DNA from: Pleurotus ostreatus/Saccharomyces cerevisiae fusant
Taxonomy: Eukaryota; Opisthokonta
Length of the DNA: 13,667 nucleotides
Assembly (NCBI GenBank): GCA_024196135.1
Contig: JAMQCK010000943.1
Coordinates: 1 to 13,667 of the forward strand
Reading direction: 5' to 3'
Positions 1 through 7,406 of this stretch are shown piece by piece. A program made the position numbers and the translations under genes. Every line of letters begins with the position of its first letter. Positions within the stretch are counted from its first letter, which is position 1. The notes beneath the pieces were generated by a model. The model was not told where the DNA came from. It did not search any database and saw only the letters and a program-made list of their open reading frames with translations.

Positions 1-508
1 GGTACTTGGGTTGCTTATGTACCGAATATTGTATTACTTTCTGAATATATGATTGCATTTCTCTTCTGCGTCTTTGGGATATTTCAAGCAAGAAGCACGC
101 GAAAAATCTCTAAACAAAAGATGAAATGCTCGAAGTAATATCCTGGAGCAGTGGTGCATGCAGTCTGTTTCCCCGGAAAATATGGTGAATTTAGTACGAG
201 ACATCGGACATGCGCTACGTGAAATTCACGTACCGAAAGCCTCTGCCCGATAGAGACATGTCTCTCGCGTGCTGATGGACTGTCACTGATAAACAACGTG
301 ACTTCTATCGTGAAATTCGCGTACTTCCTCGACTCCAGTGATCGTCGCCCCTGCTCATGTGATGATAAGCAGACAACCCCCAACGCTCATTGCAGTGGTC
401 TACGTGCACATGCAAACTTTCCATTTTATATCTGCCTGTCAGCAATGCAGTCCAAACCTTGGGCATGAGTTGAGTTGTCTGTTTACCCGAACGAAGACCA
501 GGCGACAG
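1..508. other. Gene-free leader upstream of the repeat array
   Basis: I see no supportable gene here. The open frames are short, lack domain-like composition and have no recognisable splice pattern. The base composition is more AT-rich than the rest of the array, especially in the first 130 bases. Homology with the tails of units A and B is at best weak just before 505, so the array appears to begin near the GTAACGTGAC block at 509. The only structure I note is a pair of related palindromes at 216-232 and 308-323. Confidence 0.6.
216..323. repeat. Pair of related GTGAA-A-TTC palindromes
   Basis: Positions 216-232 read TACGTGAAATTCACGTA, a perfect 8-bp inverted repeat around one central base. 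Positions 308-323 read TCGTGAAATTCGCGTA, the same core with an imperfect outer arm, 92 bp further on. This could be a pair of dimeric transcription-factor sites or chance. No nearby gene start fixes a role other than the promoter block of unit A, about 190-290 bp downstream. Confidence 0.3.
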
Positions 509-555
509 GTAACGTGACGGCCACGCGACTCGCTGATGGCGCAGCGGGCGCCATA

Positions 556-748
556 CAGCCGTTTGCAGAATAGAATGCAGTCCCGTGCTGCGAGATTTCA
601 AGCACGCGACCGCTGTAGGCCAATCAGACGCGCCCCTCAAGGGCCATCAACGCTCTGGGCGTTTTCGTATGGGTCCCTGGCGACGCCCTGCGACCCACGT
701 GCCCGAAATCTTGCGGCACGAGACTGCATTCTATTCTGCAAACGGCTG
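556..748. mobile_element. 193-bp mariner-type MITE with long terminal inverted repeats
   Basis: The left end starts CAGCCGTTTGCAGAATAGAA and the right end is its reverse complement. The first 27 bases of the two ends are identical, and 45 of the first 50 match. The element is flanked by TA at 554-555 and 749-750, the target duplication typical of Tc1/mariner elements. It has no coding capacity and only about 90 bp between the arms, so it is a non-autonomous miniature element. Units B and C carry the uninterrupted TACATAAGC site at the matching place, so boundaries and target duplication are supported by paralogous empty sites. It lies between the GTAACGTGAC block and the TATA-like element of unit A. 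Confidence 0.9.
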
Positions 749-840
749 TACATAAGCGGTGCGCGTGCGCGCTTTGATGGGCATCCTCTCTTGTTTCTTA
801 CCCTCATCCTCCATCCTCCATCCTCTCCTCTACATGCCCT
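749..840 (+). promoter_or_regulatory. Unit A core promoter-like block and CT-rich tract
   Basis: TACATAAGC at 749-757 is shared with B (2820) and C (4872) and is followed by a GATGGGCA block and a pyrimidine-rich tract of the kind where fungal transcription often starts. The upstream partner GTAACGTGAC lies at 509-518, pushed from about 45 bp to 240 bp away by the MITE. Assignment as TATA-like is inference from position and conservation. Confidence 0.4.
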
Positions 841-877
841 CCGACAGCATACCCCCGAATTCGACACCGACGCCGAC

Positions 878-1630
878 GCCGACAATGCGATGGCTCGCAA
901 GCGCCGTCAATGTTTTCTCGGGCTGGCCCAATGCCACTGTGACCGGGCAGCCCAATGGTACGCCGCTCCAGGAGCGTGGCTTTCCTTCGTCGCTGACCTT
1001 GACTGATAGATATCTTGGACATCCGAACGACCTTCAAACTCGCCATGGCTTGCAAGTGCCGACAATATCTCCCGAGGTCGCCCAATGCCACTGCATCCGG
1101 GCTCCTCAATGGTGCGCCACTCGACGTTCTCGCATTTAACCGGCGCCTCTGACTGTCATTGACAGACATCTCCAAGTATACGGCAAGTAATTTTCTCGAC
1201 CTCGCGATGCGTGGCAAGTGCATCAATGATTTCTCGAGTCGGCCCAATGCCACTGCAAACGGGGGCCTCAATGGTGCGCCCCTCGACATCCATGCATGCG
1301 CTAGTCACTGACGTTCATCGTCAGATACCTTCGGTACTGTTCCCCCAACCGCACGATGCTTGGCAAGTGGCGTCAATGTATTTTGAACTGAGCCCGATCT
1401 AGCGGACAAGGGCGGCTAATGGTGCGCCATCCTCCAGTCCATCGTGTTCTCATTGTTTACCTTCCTTTGACTTCAGTCTCGTCAAGCCTCGGCCCTACAG
1501 ACCTCCAACCTCGACACCACGCAAGAGTGTCAATGCCTTCCCGAGCTTGCCCAATGGCACGGAAATCGGGTAGCTCAATGGTGCGCCGCTACCAATACCG
1601 CTTGCGCTCACTGCTGATCGTCTTCGACAG
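878..1630 (+). repeat. Five ~155-bp exon+intron modules of unit A
   Basis: The marker CCCAATGCC (or a variant) recurs at 928, 1081, 1243, about 1390 and 1550, giving spacings of 153, 162, 147 and 160 bp. Each module carries an AAGTG-x-x-TCAATG block, the marker, then CTCAATG directly followed by a GTGCGCC donor and an intron of about 50 bp ending in AG. The repeat therefore includes the intron, meaning exon and intron were duplicated together. Module 4 is the most divergent and contains a stop in each frame I tried. Confidence 0.8.
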
Positions 1631-2299
1631 ATCTCTCCGTCATCGCCTCTTGAATGACCCGACGCCTCCAGTCCTGGCCTTCAAGTGGCAATGAGAATGG
1701 TGGATCAATGATGCGCTCCCTCGCCGCGCAATAACCACCGCATCATCACCGAGCACGGGAAGGTCAACACTCGCTCGTCGCCATTGAGGCTGACAGGTGC
1801 GTTCGTGCGATCATTTCCCTTCTACGCGGACTAACACCGCTTTAGAACCAACACAACGTCGACACCAATCGTCAAAAGTCAAGGCGTGGCAATGGGTTAA
1901 GGACCGGACACCGTCCAATCCAATCTCTCCCGCGCGGCGACGCAATGAGGTCGGCAGGCCAATGATCTCCCTGACCTACGAGCTTCGCCAATATCGAACA
2001 GCGTACAAGTCGCAATGGGCTACTTGTCGACGTCGATTCGCCGCGCAACTCAGCCTCCAATCGGTAATATATTGATCCGGTAGGCAGATTGTGCAGTCGC
2101 AGCATATGTGCGTGCGTGAGTTAGACGACATTTCTCCGCGTCCTGACGCCGTCTTCAGACGAATCACGGGCAGCGGAAATCTGCGGCGGACTTCGGTACG
2201 CGCTAGCTCCGCCGCTCGTAGACTGACATTTCACTTCCCAGAACGTGACCTGCCTTCGGGGACTTGCCATGCCTGGATGCCTCAGTGCTCCAGCGGATG

Positions 2300-2402
2300 G
2301 CCACTTTGGTGGCTTGTCCGGCATGCCATCCTGATGGCTGATCCCCATTGCCGCTTCGACAGCAGTGGGTAATTTTTTCCCTCCCATCTCCTTCTGGAGA
2401 TG
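2300..2402 (+). other. Hairpin cluster of unit A
   Basis: Small inverted repeats follow one another. The first is GCCAC/GTGGC around TTTG (2300-2313). The second is GCCAT/ATGGC around CCTG (2325-2338). The third, longer stem is CCCATTGC/GCAGTGGG with one G.T pair (2344-2369) around a TTCG-containing loop. A T6 run (2373-2378) follows, then a perfect 7-bp stem CATCTCC/GGAGATG around TTCT (2385-2402). The order matches units B and C. The longer stem is the weakest of the three copies here, with two mismatches near the loop. Confidence 0.6.
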
Positions 2403-2690
2403 TCCTATCTATGTACTTTACATTCTTGATGCGCTGGGAGTTGCAGCCGTAGATGCCGAAGGGTGTTCGATGTATGAGGTCAGATATGCCTTATGTAACG
2501 TGCGCTGTATGTAGCAGGGCTTCACTCGGTGGATATTTTATTCGCGGGGTTCTCGGGGTATACTGGAACTCGCTGCATGTTGAACTTTACAATTTGCGGA
2601 GGTTGCAAACGTCGCAAGGTTTCCTTCTGAGTTCTCGGATCTCGGTGACCCCGTGGGCAATAGGGCCACTGTCGTAAGACTTGTTCTGGT

Positions 2691-2773
2691 CCATAGAGAA
2701 CCCGCGGCCGCCTGTGCTCCTCCAGCCAGCTTCCATTGCCGCCTGCGCAGTGGAATAAAAAGCCACTGGGCGG
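2691..2773. other. Spacer between units A and B
   Basis: Spacer of about 80 bp, poorly conserved with the spacer before unit C, apart from a TTCCATTGC stretch shared by the two. It contains a NotI-like GCGGCCGC at about 2702-2709. No gene is seen. Confidence 0.4.
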
Positions 2774-2890
2774 GTAACGTGACAGCCACGCGGAATTTTG
2801 ATCGCCGATGGAGGGGGGATACATAAGCAGCGCGTGTTTGCGGTTTGATGGGCATCCTCTCTTGTTTCTTACCCTCACCCCGTCTCCATT
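2774..2890 (+). promoter_or_regulatory. Unit B promoter-like block (uninterrupted)
   Basis: GTAACGTGAC (2774-2783), a GCCACGCG block, then TACATAAGC (2820-2828) 46 bp after the start of the first block, then GATGGGCATC and a pyrimidine-rich tract. This is the empty-site reference for the MITE in unit A. The order and spacing match unit C. Confidence 0.45.
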
Positions 2891-2949
2891 CTGACTGCCC
2901 GACTCGGCCTCTCGAGACGACAGCCTGCTCTCGACACCGACGCCGACAT

Positions 2950-3697
2950 CACCATCAACGATGGCTGGGAAGTGCCGTCAATGTCATCTCGGGCATGCTC
3001 AATGCCACTGTGACCGGGCAGCCCAATGGTAGGTCGCTCGAGTGGCGTCGTATGTGCTCGTCGCCGACCTTGTCCGCTAGATGTCTCGACATGCAGATGA
3101 CCCTCAAGCTCGCCGTGGCTCGCAAGTGCTGGCAATATCTCCCGAGGCAGCCCAATGCCACTGCGTCCGGGGTCCTCAATGGTGCGCCCCTCGACATTCG
3201 CGCACGTTACTGATGTCTCTAACTATCTTTGACAGACATCTTCAAGTCTGCGCCAAGTAACTTACCCGACCTTACGATGCGTGGCAAGTGCTTCAAAAGT
3301 TTCTCGAGTTAGTCCAATGCCACTACGAAGGGGCACCTCAATGGTGCGCCACTTGTCATTTGTACATGCTTCTGTCGCTGACTTTCATCGTCAGAATCCA
3401 TCGGCATTGTCTCCCTCACCGCGCGATGCTTGCAAGTGCATCAATGTATTCTAAGATAAGCCCAACTGAGCGGGATTCGGGTGGCCAATGGTGCGCCATT
3501 TCCAAGTCCATCGTGTTCTCGCCACTCACCTTTAGCTTCAGATCTCGTCAACTCTCGCCCCACCTCCTCCTTCAACATCGATACCACGCAAGAGTGTCAA
3601 TGCCTCCCCGAGCTCGCCCAATGCCACGGAGACCGGATAGCTCAATAGTGCGTCGTTACCGATCCCGCTCGCGCTTATCGCTGACCTTCACCGCCAG
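2950..3697 (+). repeat. Five ~155-bp exon+intron modules of unit B
   Basis: Markers lie at 2998, 3151, 3313, 3461 and 3618, with spacings of 153, 162, 148 and 157 bp, almost the same series as unit A. This shows that the five modules already existed in a fixed order before the large unit was duplicated. The donor context CAATG|GTGCGCC is kept in modules 2-4. Module 1 has GTAGGTC, and module 5 has CAATA|GTGCG. Confidence 0.8.
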
Positions 3698-4314
3698 ATC
3701 TCTTCTACATCGCCTCTCGCATTGCCCGACGCCTCAAGTCCTAGCCGTCAAGTGGAAATGGGATCATTGGATCAATGCTGCGCAATGCTACCGCATCGTC
3801 ACCGAGCACTCGAAGGTCAACACTCGCTCGTCGCCATCGAAGCTGACAGGTGCGTTCGCTCGATTATACTCCTTCCACACGGCCTGACACCGTTTCAGGA
3901 CTAGCACAACGTCGATATCAATCGTCAAGGCTAAGGGCGAGGCAACAGAACAGGGACCGGACGCCGTCCAATGCATTTTCTCCCGCGCAACGACGCAATG
4001 ATGTCGGCACGCCAGTGACTTCCCTCACCTACGAATTTCGCCAGTCTTTATCCAGCGCTCCAAGTCGCAATAGGCCACTGGTCAATCCATCCGCTGCGTC
4101 ACTCTGCCTCCAATCGGCAATACATTAATCCTGCGAACAGGATATGGAATCGCATCGTAGGTGCGAGCGTAGGTGGCATAACATTCAATCGCGTCCTGAC
4201 TCCGTCTTCAGATGTATCAAGGTCTTCGAGCAAAGCACAACGAACTTCAGTATGCGCTGGCTACGCCGCTCGTGGGCTGATGGTTCTCTCCTCAGGGTGC
4301 TTTTATGCGGAATT

Positions 4315-4460
4315 CACCTTCAGGTGTGCCCTTATATCTGGACACTTCGGTGTTCCAGAAGACAGCCGCTTCGGTGGCTTGTCCATGGCCATCTTGATGG
4401 CTGAGTCCATTGTCGCTTCGGCGACAGTGGGTAAATTTTTCCCTCCCATGTCCTTATGGA
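4315..4460 (+). other. Hairpin array of unit B with C(TTCG)G loops
   Basis: Five consecutive short hairpins: CACC/GGTG with loop TTCA (4315-4326); GGACAC/GTGTTC with loop TTCG (4340-4355, one G.T); GCCGC/GTGGC with loop TTCG (4365-4378, one G.T); GCCAT/ATGGC with loop CTTG (4388-4401); and a 10-bp stem at 4407-4430 with loop TTCG and one G.T pair. Three of the loops are C(TTCG)G, known as an unusually stable RNA tetraloop. A T5 run (4436-4440) follows the longest stem. The arrangement argues for a folded transcript; whether it is a 3' untranslated region, a processing signal or something else cannot be read from the sequence. Confidence 0.65.
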
Positions 4461-4690
4461 GATTCCTTACCTACGTGCTTCATGTTCTTGATGCGCTGGG
4501 AGTTGCAGCTGTAGATACCGAAGGGAGGAGTGCATGGTGTGAGATATGCTTTATGTGACGTGCATTTTATGTAGCAGGGCTGCACTCGGTGTATGAATCC
4601 ATTCGCGGGGCTCTCGCGGTATATTGGAACTTGCTGCGTGTTGAACTTTGTGGAGGTTGGGGATGCCGCCATTCCCCACATTTCTTTTCG

Positions 4691-4830
4691 GATGCTAGCG
4701 TAGCAGATGAATCCAAAGGACTTCGTTGGCGATAGGACCACCGCTGTACGACATGGATCTTATCCGTGGAGGACCGCCCGTGTGCCTGGTTTCCATTGCG
4801 GTCGGTGCAGTTAAGATATCGGGCCAGTAA
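4691..4830. other. Spacer between units B and C
   Basis: About 140 bp between the conserved tail of unit B and the promoter block of unit C. Partial similarity to the spacer after unit A is seen around TTTCCATTGC. No gene is seen. Confidence 0.4.
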
Positions 4831-4935
4831 TAACGTGACCGCCACGCGGCCGTTTTGATCGCCGAAGACCGTACATAAGCGGTCCGTGTTTGCGGTTTGA
4901 TGGGCACCGTCTCTTGTTTCTTACCCCCACCTCAT
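4831..4935 (+). promoter_or_regulatory. Unit C promoter-like block
   Basis: TAACGTGAC (4831-4839), GCCACGCG, then TACATAAGC (4872-4880), GATGGGCA and a pyrimidine-rich tract. Spacing between the two main blocks is about 41 bp, close to unit B. Conservation of this block in three copies that otherwise differ considerably suggests that transcription starts were kept. Confidence 0.45.
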
Positions 4936-4984
4936 CCCTCCGGCCGGTCCGCCTGCCCTCCTCACCGACCAGGAAACTCTGCTC

Positions 4985-6055
4985 TCAATACCGACATCGC
5001 CGTCAACGATGGCTCGCAAGTGCCGTCGATGTTCCCTCGGGCATGCTCAATGCCACTGTGGGTAGCTCAGTGGTGAGCCACTCGAGTGGTGTGACTCGGC
5101 TTCGTCGATGGACTTACCCGTCAGATGTCCTCGGCATGAACATGACGTCCAAACCGTCAACGGCTTACCAGTGCCAATGAATTTCGCCGGGGTAGCCCAA
5201 TGCCACTGCCGCGAACGGGCTCCTCAATGGTGCGCCACTCAACAGTCGCGCATGCTCGCGACGTCATTAAGCTGCCATGCAGATATCTACAAGTATCTGG
5301 CCAGTGCTCTTCTCGAGCTCACGATGCTTTGCAAGTGCATCAATGCTACGTATATCGAGTTAGCCCAATCCCACTGCGGAAGGGGCATCTCAAGGGTGCG
5401 TCGCCCGCCATCGTACATGCGCTTGTCGCTGACCATTATCACCAGACTACCTCTACATTGTTCCCTCAAACCGGACGGTGCTTCGCAGGCGCACCAATGT
5501 ATTCTCGGGCTTGCCGAATACGACGACGGCCCCATCACCCCGGGCCCATTCGTGCCGCCAGACCGTCAAGATGCTCGCGTCGCAACCCTTGTCTACTCAA
5601 GGTTCGGCTCCTCGACATCATGCAAGTACAGATGCCACGCAAGAGCGTCAATGTCCTTGGGCGCTCATCCAATGCTACAGCGGATGGGTGCCTCCGGTGC
5701 GTTGCGCGACCGATTTTGTGTCCTATTGGCTGACTCTCGCCGTCGGATCCCTTCGACATCGTCTCCTGAACGTCAAGACCGCAAGTGCATCAAGCTCTAC
5801 TCGGCTGAGCCCAATATAGCGATTTCTCGGGCGGCCAATGGTGCGTGACTCGATCCGAGTTCCTTTATGTTCTCGTCGCTGACTTGACTTAATTACCAGA
5901 TCTCATCGACGTTCAGTCTTCAAGCTCCTCCATCCTCCGATGCCACGCAAGAGCGTCAATGCCTTGCGAACGCGCTCAATGACGCGGAGATCGGGCCGCT
6001 CAATGGTGCGTTGATGCCGGCTCTGTATGAGGTCGTCTCTGACCGCCTTCCTTAG
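4985..6055 (+). repeat. Seven ~155-bp modules of unit C
   Basis: Markers lie at 5046, 5196, 5364, 5513, 5668, 5810 and 5974, with spacings of 150, 168, 149, 155, 142 and 164 bp. Modules 6 and 7 resemble modules 4 and 5 (type 4 has GCAAGTGCATCAA, type 5 has ACGCAAGAGCGTCAATG), so a two-module block appears to have been duplicated inside unit C. This accounts for most of its extra length. Confidence 0.7.
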
Positions 6056-6783
6056 ACTTCTCCCCACCGACGACTTGAGAGCGCAGCGCCTCGAGCCCCA
6101 GCCGTCAGGTGGCAATGAGATCCCTTGATCAATGTCGCGCGCTACCTCCCCGCTCACCGACCACCGGATCGCCACGAAGGTACAATGAGGACTATACGTC
6201 GCCACCGAGGGTAGACAGGTGTGTTGAGATCGCTTTTATCGTGCTTGAACTGACATCGTTGCAGGACTTTGCGCGACGTTCGACATCTACCATCGAGACG
6301 AGAGGGTGACCTCGAAGGTTAAGGACGGCCGTCGTCCAATAATATTCTCTCCGTGCGGCGACACAATGAGGTCGGCAGGCCAATGATTTCCCTCGTCCAC
6401 GAAAATCAGGAGTCCATAGCCCCCAAAAGGAGCAGCGTCCAAGTCGCAATGTGCAGCAGTATCCACGACCTCAAGATTCCACATCGCCGCGTCGCCCTGC
6501 CTCCAATTGGCAATGCATCAGTTCAATGAATAGGTGACTGGACGGTCGACAAAGTATATAGCCGCGGACAACCCCTCCAAGGATCATAGTAGATGCGTGC
6601 GCAGTTTAGTGTCCGACAGTCGCTTGCGCTCAGACCAAGTTCTGACGTCGCTCTAGATTCAAAGGCAACGGATACTGAGACGCGCCCTACCCCACACGTC
6701 GCCTTCTCGCCTCCTCTGGTATTATCTTGCATCGCAGCTCGTGGGCTTATGGTTCTCTCCCCAGAGCGCTCTTATACGGGGTT

Positions 6784-6934
6784 CACCTTCGGGTGCGCAC
6801 TGATATCTGGACACCTCGGCACTCTAGCGGACAGTCGCTTGGATGGCTTGTACGACAGCCACTCAGATGGCTGGACCCCCATTGCTGCCTCGGCAGCATT
6901 GGATAATTTTTTCCTCCCATTCTCCTTCTGGAGA
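6784..6934 (+). other. Hairpin cluster of unit C
   Basis: CACC/GGTG around a TTCG loop (6784-6795); GCCA/TGGC (6858-6871); the long stem at 6879-6902 with loop CTCG and nine of ten pairs formed; a T6 run (6907-6912); and TCTCC/GGAGA around TTCT (6921-6934). In the long stem, pairs C4414-G4423 and T4413-A4424 of unit B are replaced by T6886-A6895 and C6885-G6896, two compensatory changes side by side. The second and third hairpins of unit B are not kept here. Confidence 0.6.
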
Positions 6935-7125
6935 TTTCGTAGTTAGTATTTATACCTTTCTCTCTGCACTGGCTCTCGCGTATCTGTATGGCGAATGGAT
7001 GTGTGTATGGTGTCGGATGTACTCAATGCGGTGTGTACTGTATTGCGCAGTCTGTCAATTCACGGACATTTGCTGGGTATTCGCGGTGATTCGAACTTTG
7101 AACCCAGTGCTGAATGCCGGTTTGC

Positions 7126-7406
7126 GTGGCTGAGACTCAAATGATGAGAATGAGGGATAGAGCCCTGAGACTCTCGGTCGACCGTGCTGCTTGAAACATG
7201 GCTGTTGCTTGCTGAGCAACACGAGTTGAAGTGGGCAAACTCGTGGGACCATGGGAATCCTGGCACGTGCACGGACCAAGTGACCATAGACGGCAAGTTC
7301 CCCTTTTGCTCCCGTCGCCCATCCCACGCGTAAGTGCAAACGAAATGTTTCCTCAGGCTCGCTCGTCTCACCCAGTGCTCAATTATTCGTTTCAGGTGCC
7401 TTAGCA
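7126..7406 (+). promoter_or_regulatory. Upstream region of the F-box gene, with a likely 5' UTR intron
   Basis: A spacer of about 280 bp between unit C and the F-box start. A consensus donor GTAAGT at 7330 and a TTTCAG acceptor ending at 7395 delimit a likely 66-nt intron eleven bases before the start codon. In the spliced leader the frame of the start codon meets a TAG at 7287-7289 and no ATG after it, so this would be an untranslated-region intron. A CACGTG box lies at about 7264-7269. Confidence 0.5.

Larger units (their letters stand above)
509..2690 (+). pseudogene. Tandem unit A: degenerate modular, intron-rich unit (first copy)
   Basis: First of three diverged copies. Its order is promoter block (interrupted by a MITE), exon-like start region, five modules, two longer exons and a hairpin-rich 3' region. 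Introns inferred from GTGCG/GTACG donors, CTGAC branch points and AG acceptors are 958-1009, 1112-1165, 1274-1324, 1422-1476, 1581-1630, 1797-1845 and 2108-2158 (52, 54, 51, 55, 50, 49 and 51 nt). Splicing the first three exons keeps one frame open: exon 2 (102 nt) and exon 3 (108 nt) are multiples of three, both junctions are phase 1 (AAT G|A), and each exon ends with a PNAT-x-x-G-x-x-N block. Exon 4 (97 nt) brings in a TGA. In another frame the modules read like LAQCHC or LPELAQ, faintly suggestive of helical repeats, but I cannot assign a family. It may be a pseudogene or a spliced non-coding transcript. Confidence 0.5.
2774..4690 (+). pseudogene. Tandem unit B: degenerate modular, intron-rich unit (second copy)
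   Basis: Second copy, without the MITE. Inferred introns are 3029-3080, 3182-3235, 3344-3394, 3491-3541, 3648-3697, 3850-3898 and 4161-4211 (52, 54, 51, 51, 50, 49 and 51 nt); six of seven lengths equal those of unit A. Exon lengths differ more (exon 2 is 101 nt against 102 in A, exon 5 is 106 against 104, exon 6 is 152 against 166), so frames break: exon 2 is not a multiple of three and meets TGA in the frame that stays open in A. Exon 6 (3698-3849) is open along its whole length in one frame. Exon 7 is exactly 262 nt in A and B, with a co-terminal stop 227 nt into each, over a partly conserved frame containing DRTPSN and SLTYE. No family is recognised. It is a pseudogene or a non-coding spliced transcript. 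Confidence 0.5.
4831..7125 (+). pseudogene. Tandem unit C: expanded and most decayed copy
   Basis: Third copy, longer than A or B because it has seven modules. Introns 1-3 are recognisable at 5073-5124, 5230-5282 and 5396-5445 (52, 53 and 50 nt). The equivalent of intron 4 has lost its donor. The next intron starts with GTGCG at 5697 but its acceptor reads CGG instead of CAG near 5745. Later introns are at 5841-5899, 6006-6055 and 6219-6264. Exon 3 (5283-5395) is open in one frame and gives the best reading of that module, containing ALLELTM and IELAQ, which looks like two short amphipathic helices. The 3' region has a frame open in both B and C sharing FTF-x-CALISGH and DSR, which may be chance. 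The family is unrecognised. The loss of splice sites points to decay. Confidence 0.5.

Noticed and set aside
804..1289. A 161-codon open frame on the minus strand across three modules of unit A
   Set aside because: Splice donor, branch point and acceptor signals repeat on the plus strand in register with the modules; the minus frame is not kept at this length in B or C and has no domain-like motif.
1872..2105. A minus-strand frame with HWPADLIASPRG-like text, partly shared with units B and C
   Set aside because: The shared text follows from DNA similarity between the copies; the frame lacks a consistent start or end in the three units, and plus-strand intron signals flank the same stretch.
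2373..2378. T6 run after the hairpin, as an RNA polymerase III terminator
   Set aside because: No convincing A and B boxes upstream, and the promoter block looks like polymerase II; the T run lies before a further conserved tail of about 270 bp.
7086..7106. GATTCGAAC as a tRNA B box
   Set aside because: No acceptor or anticodon stems can be formed around it on either strand.
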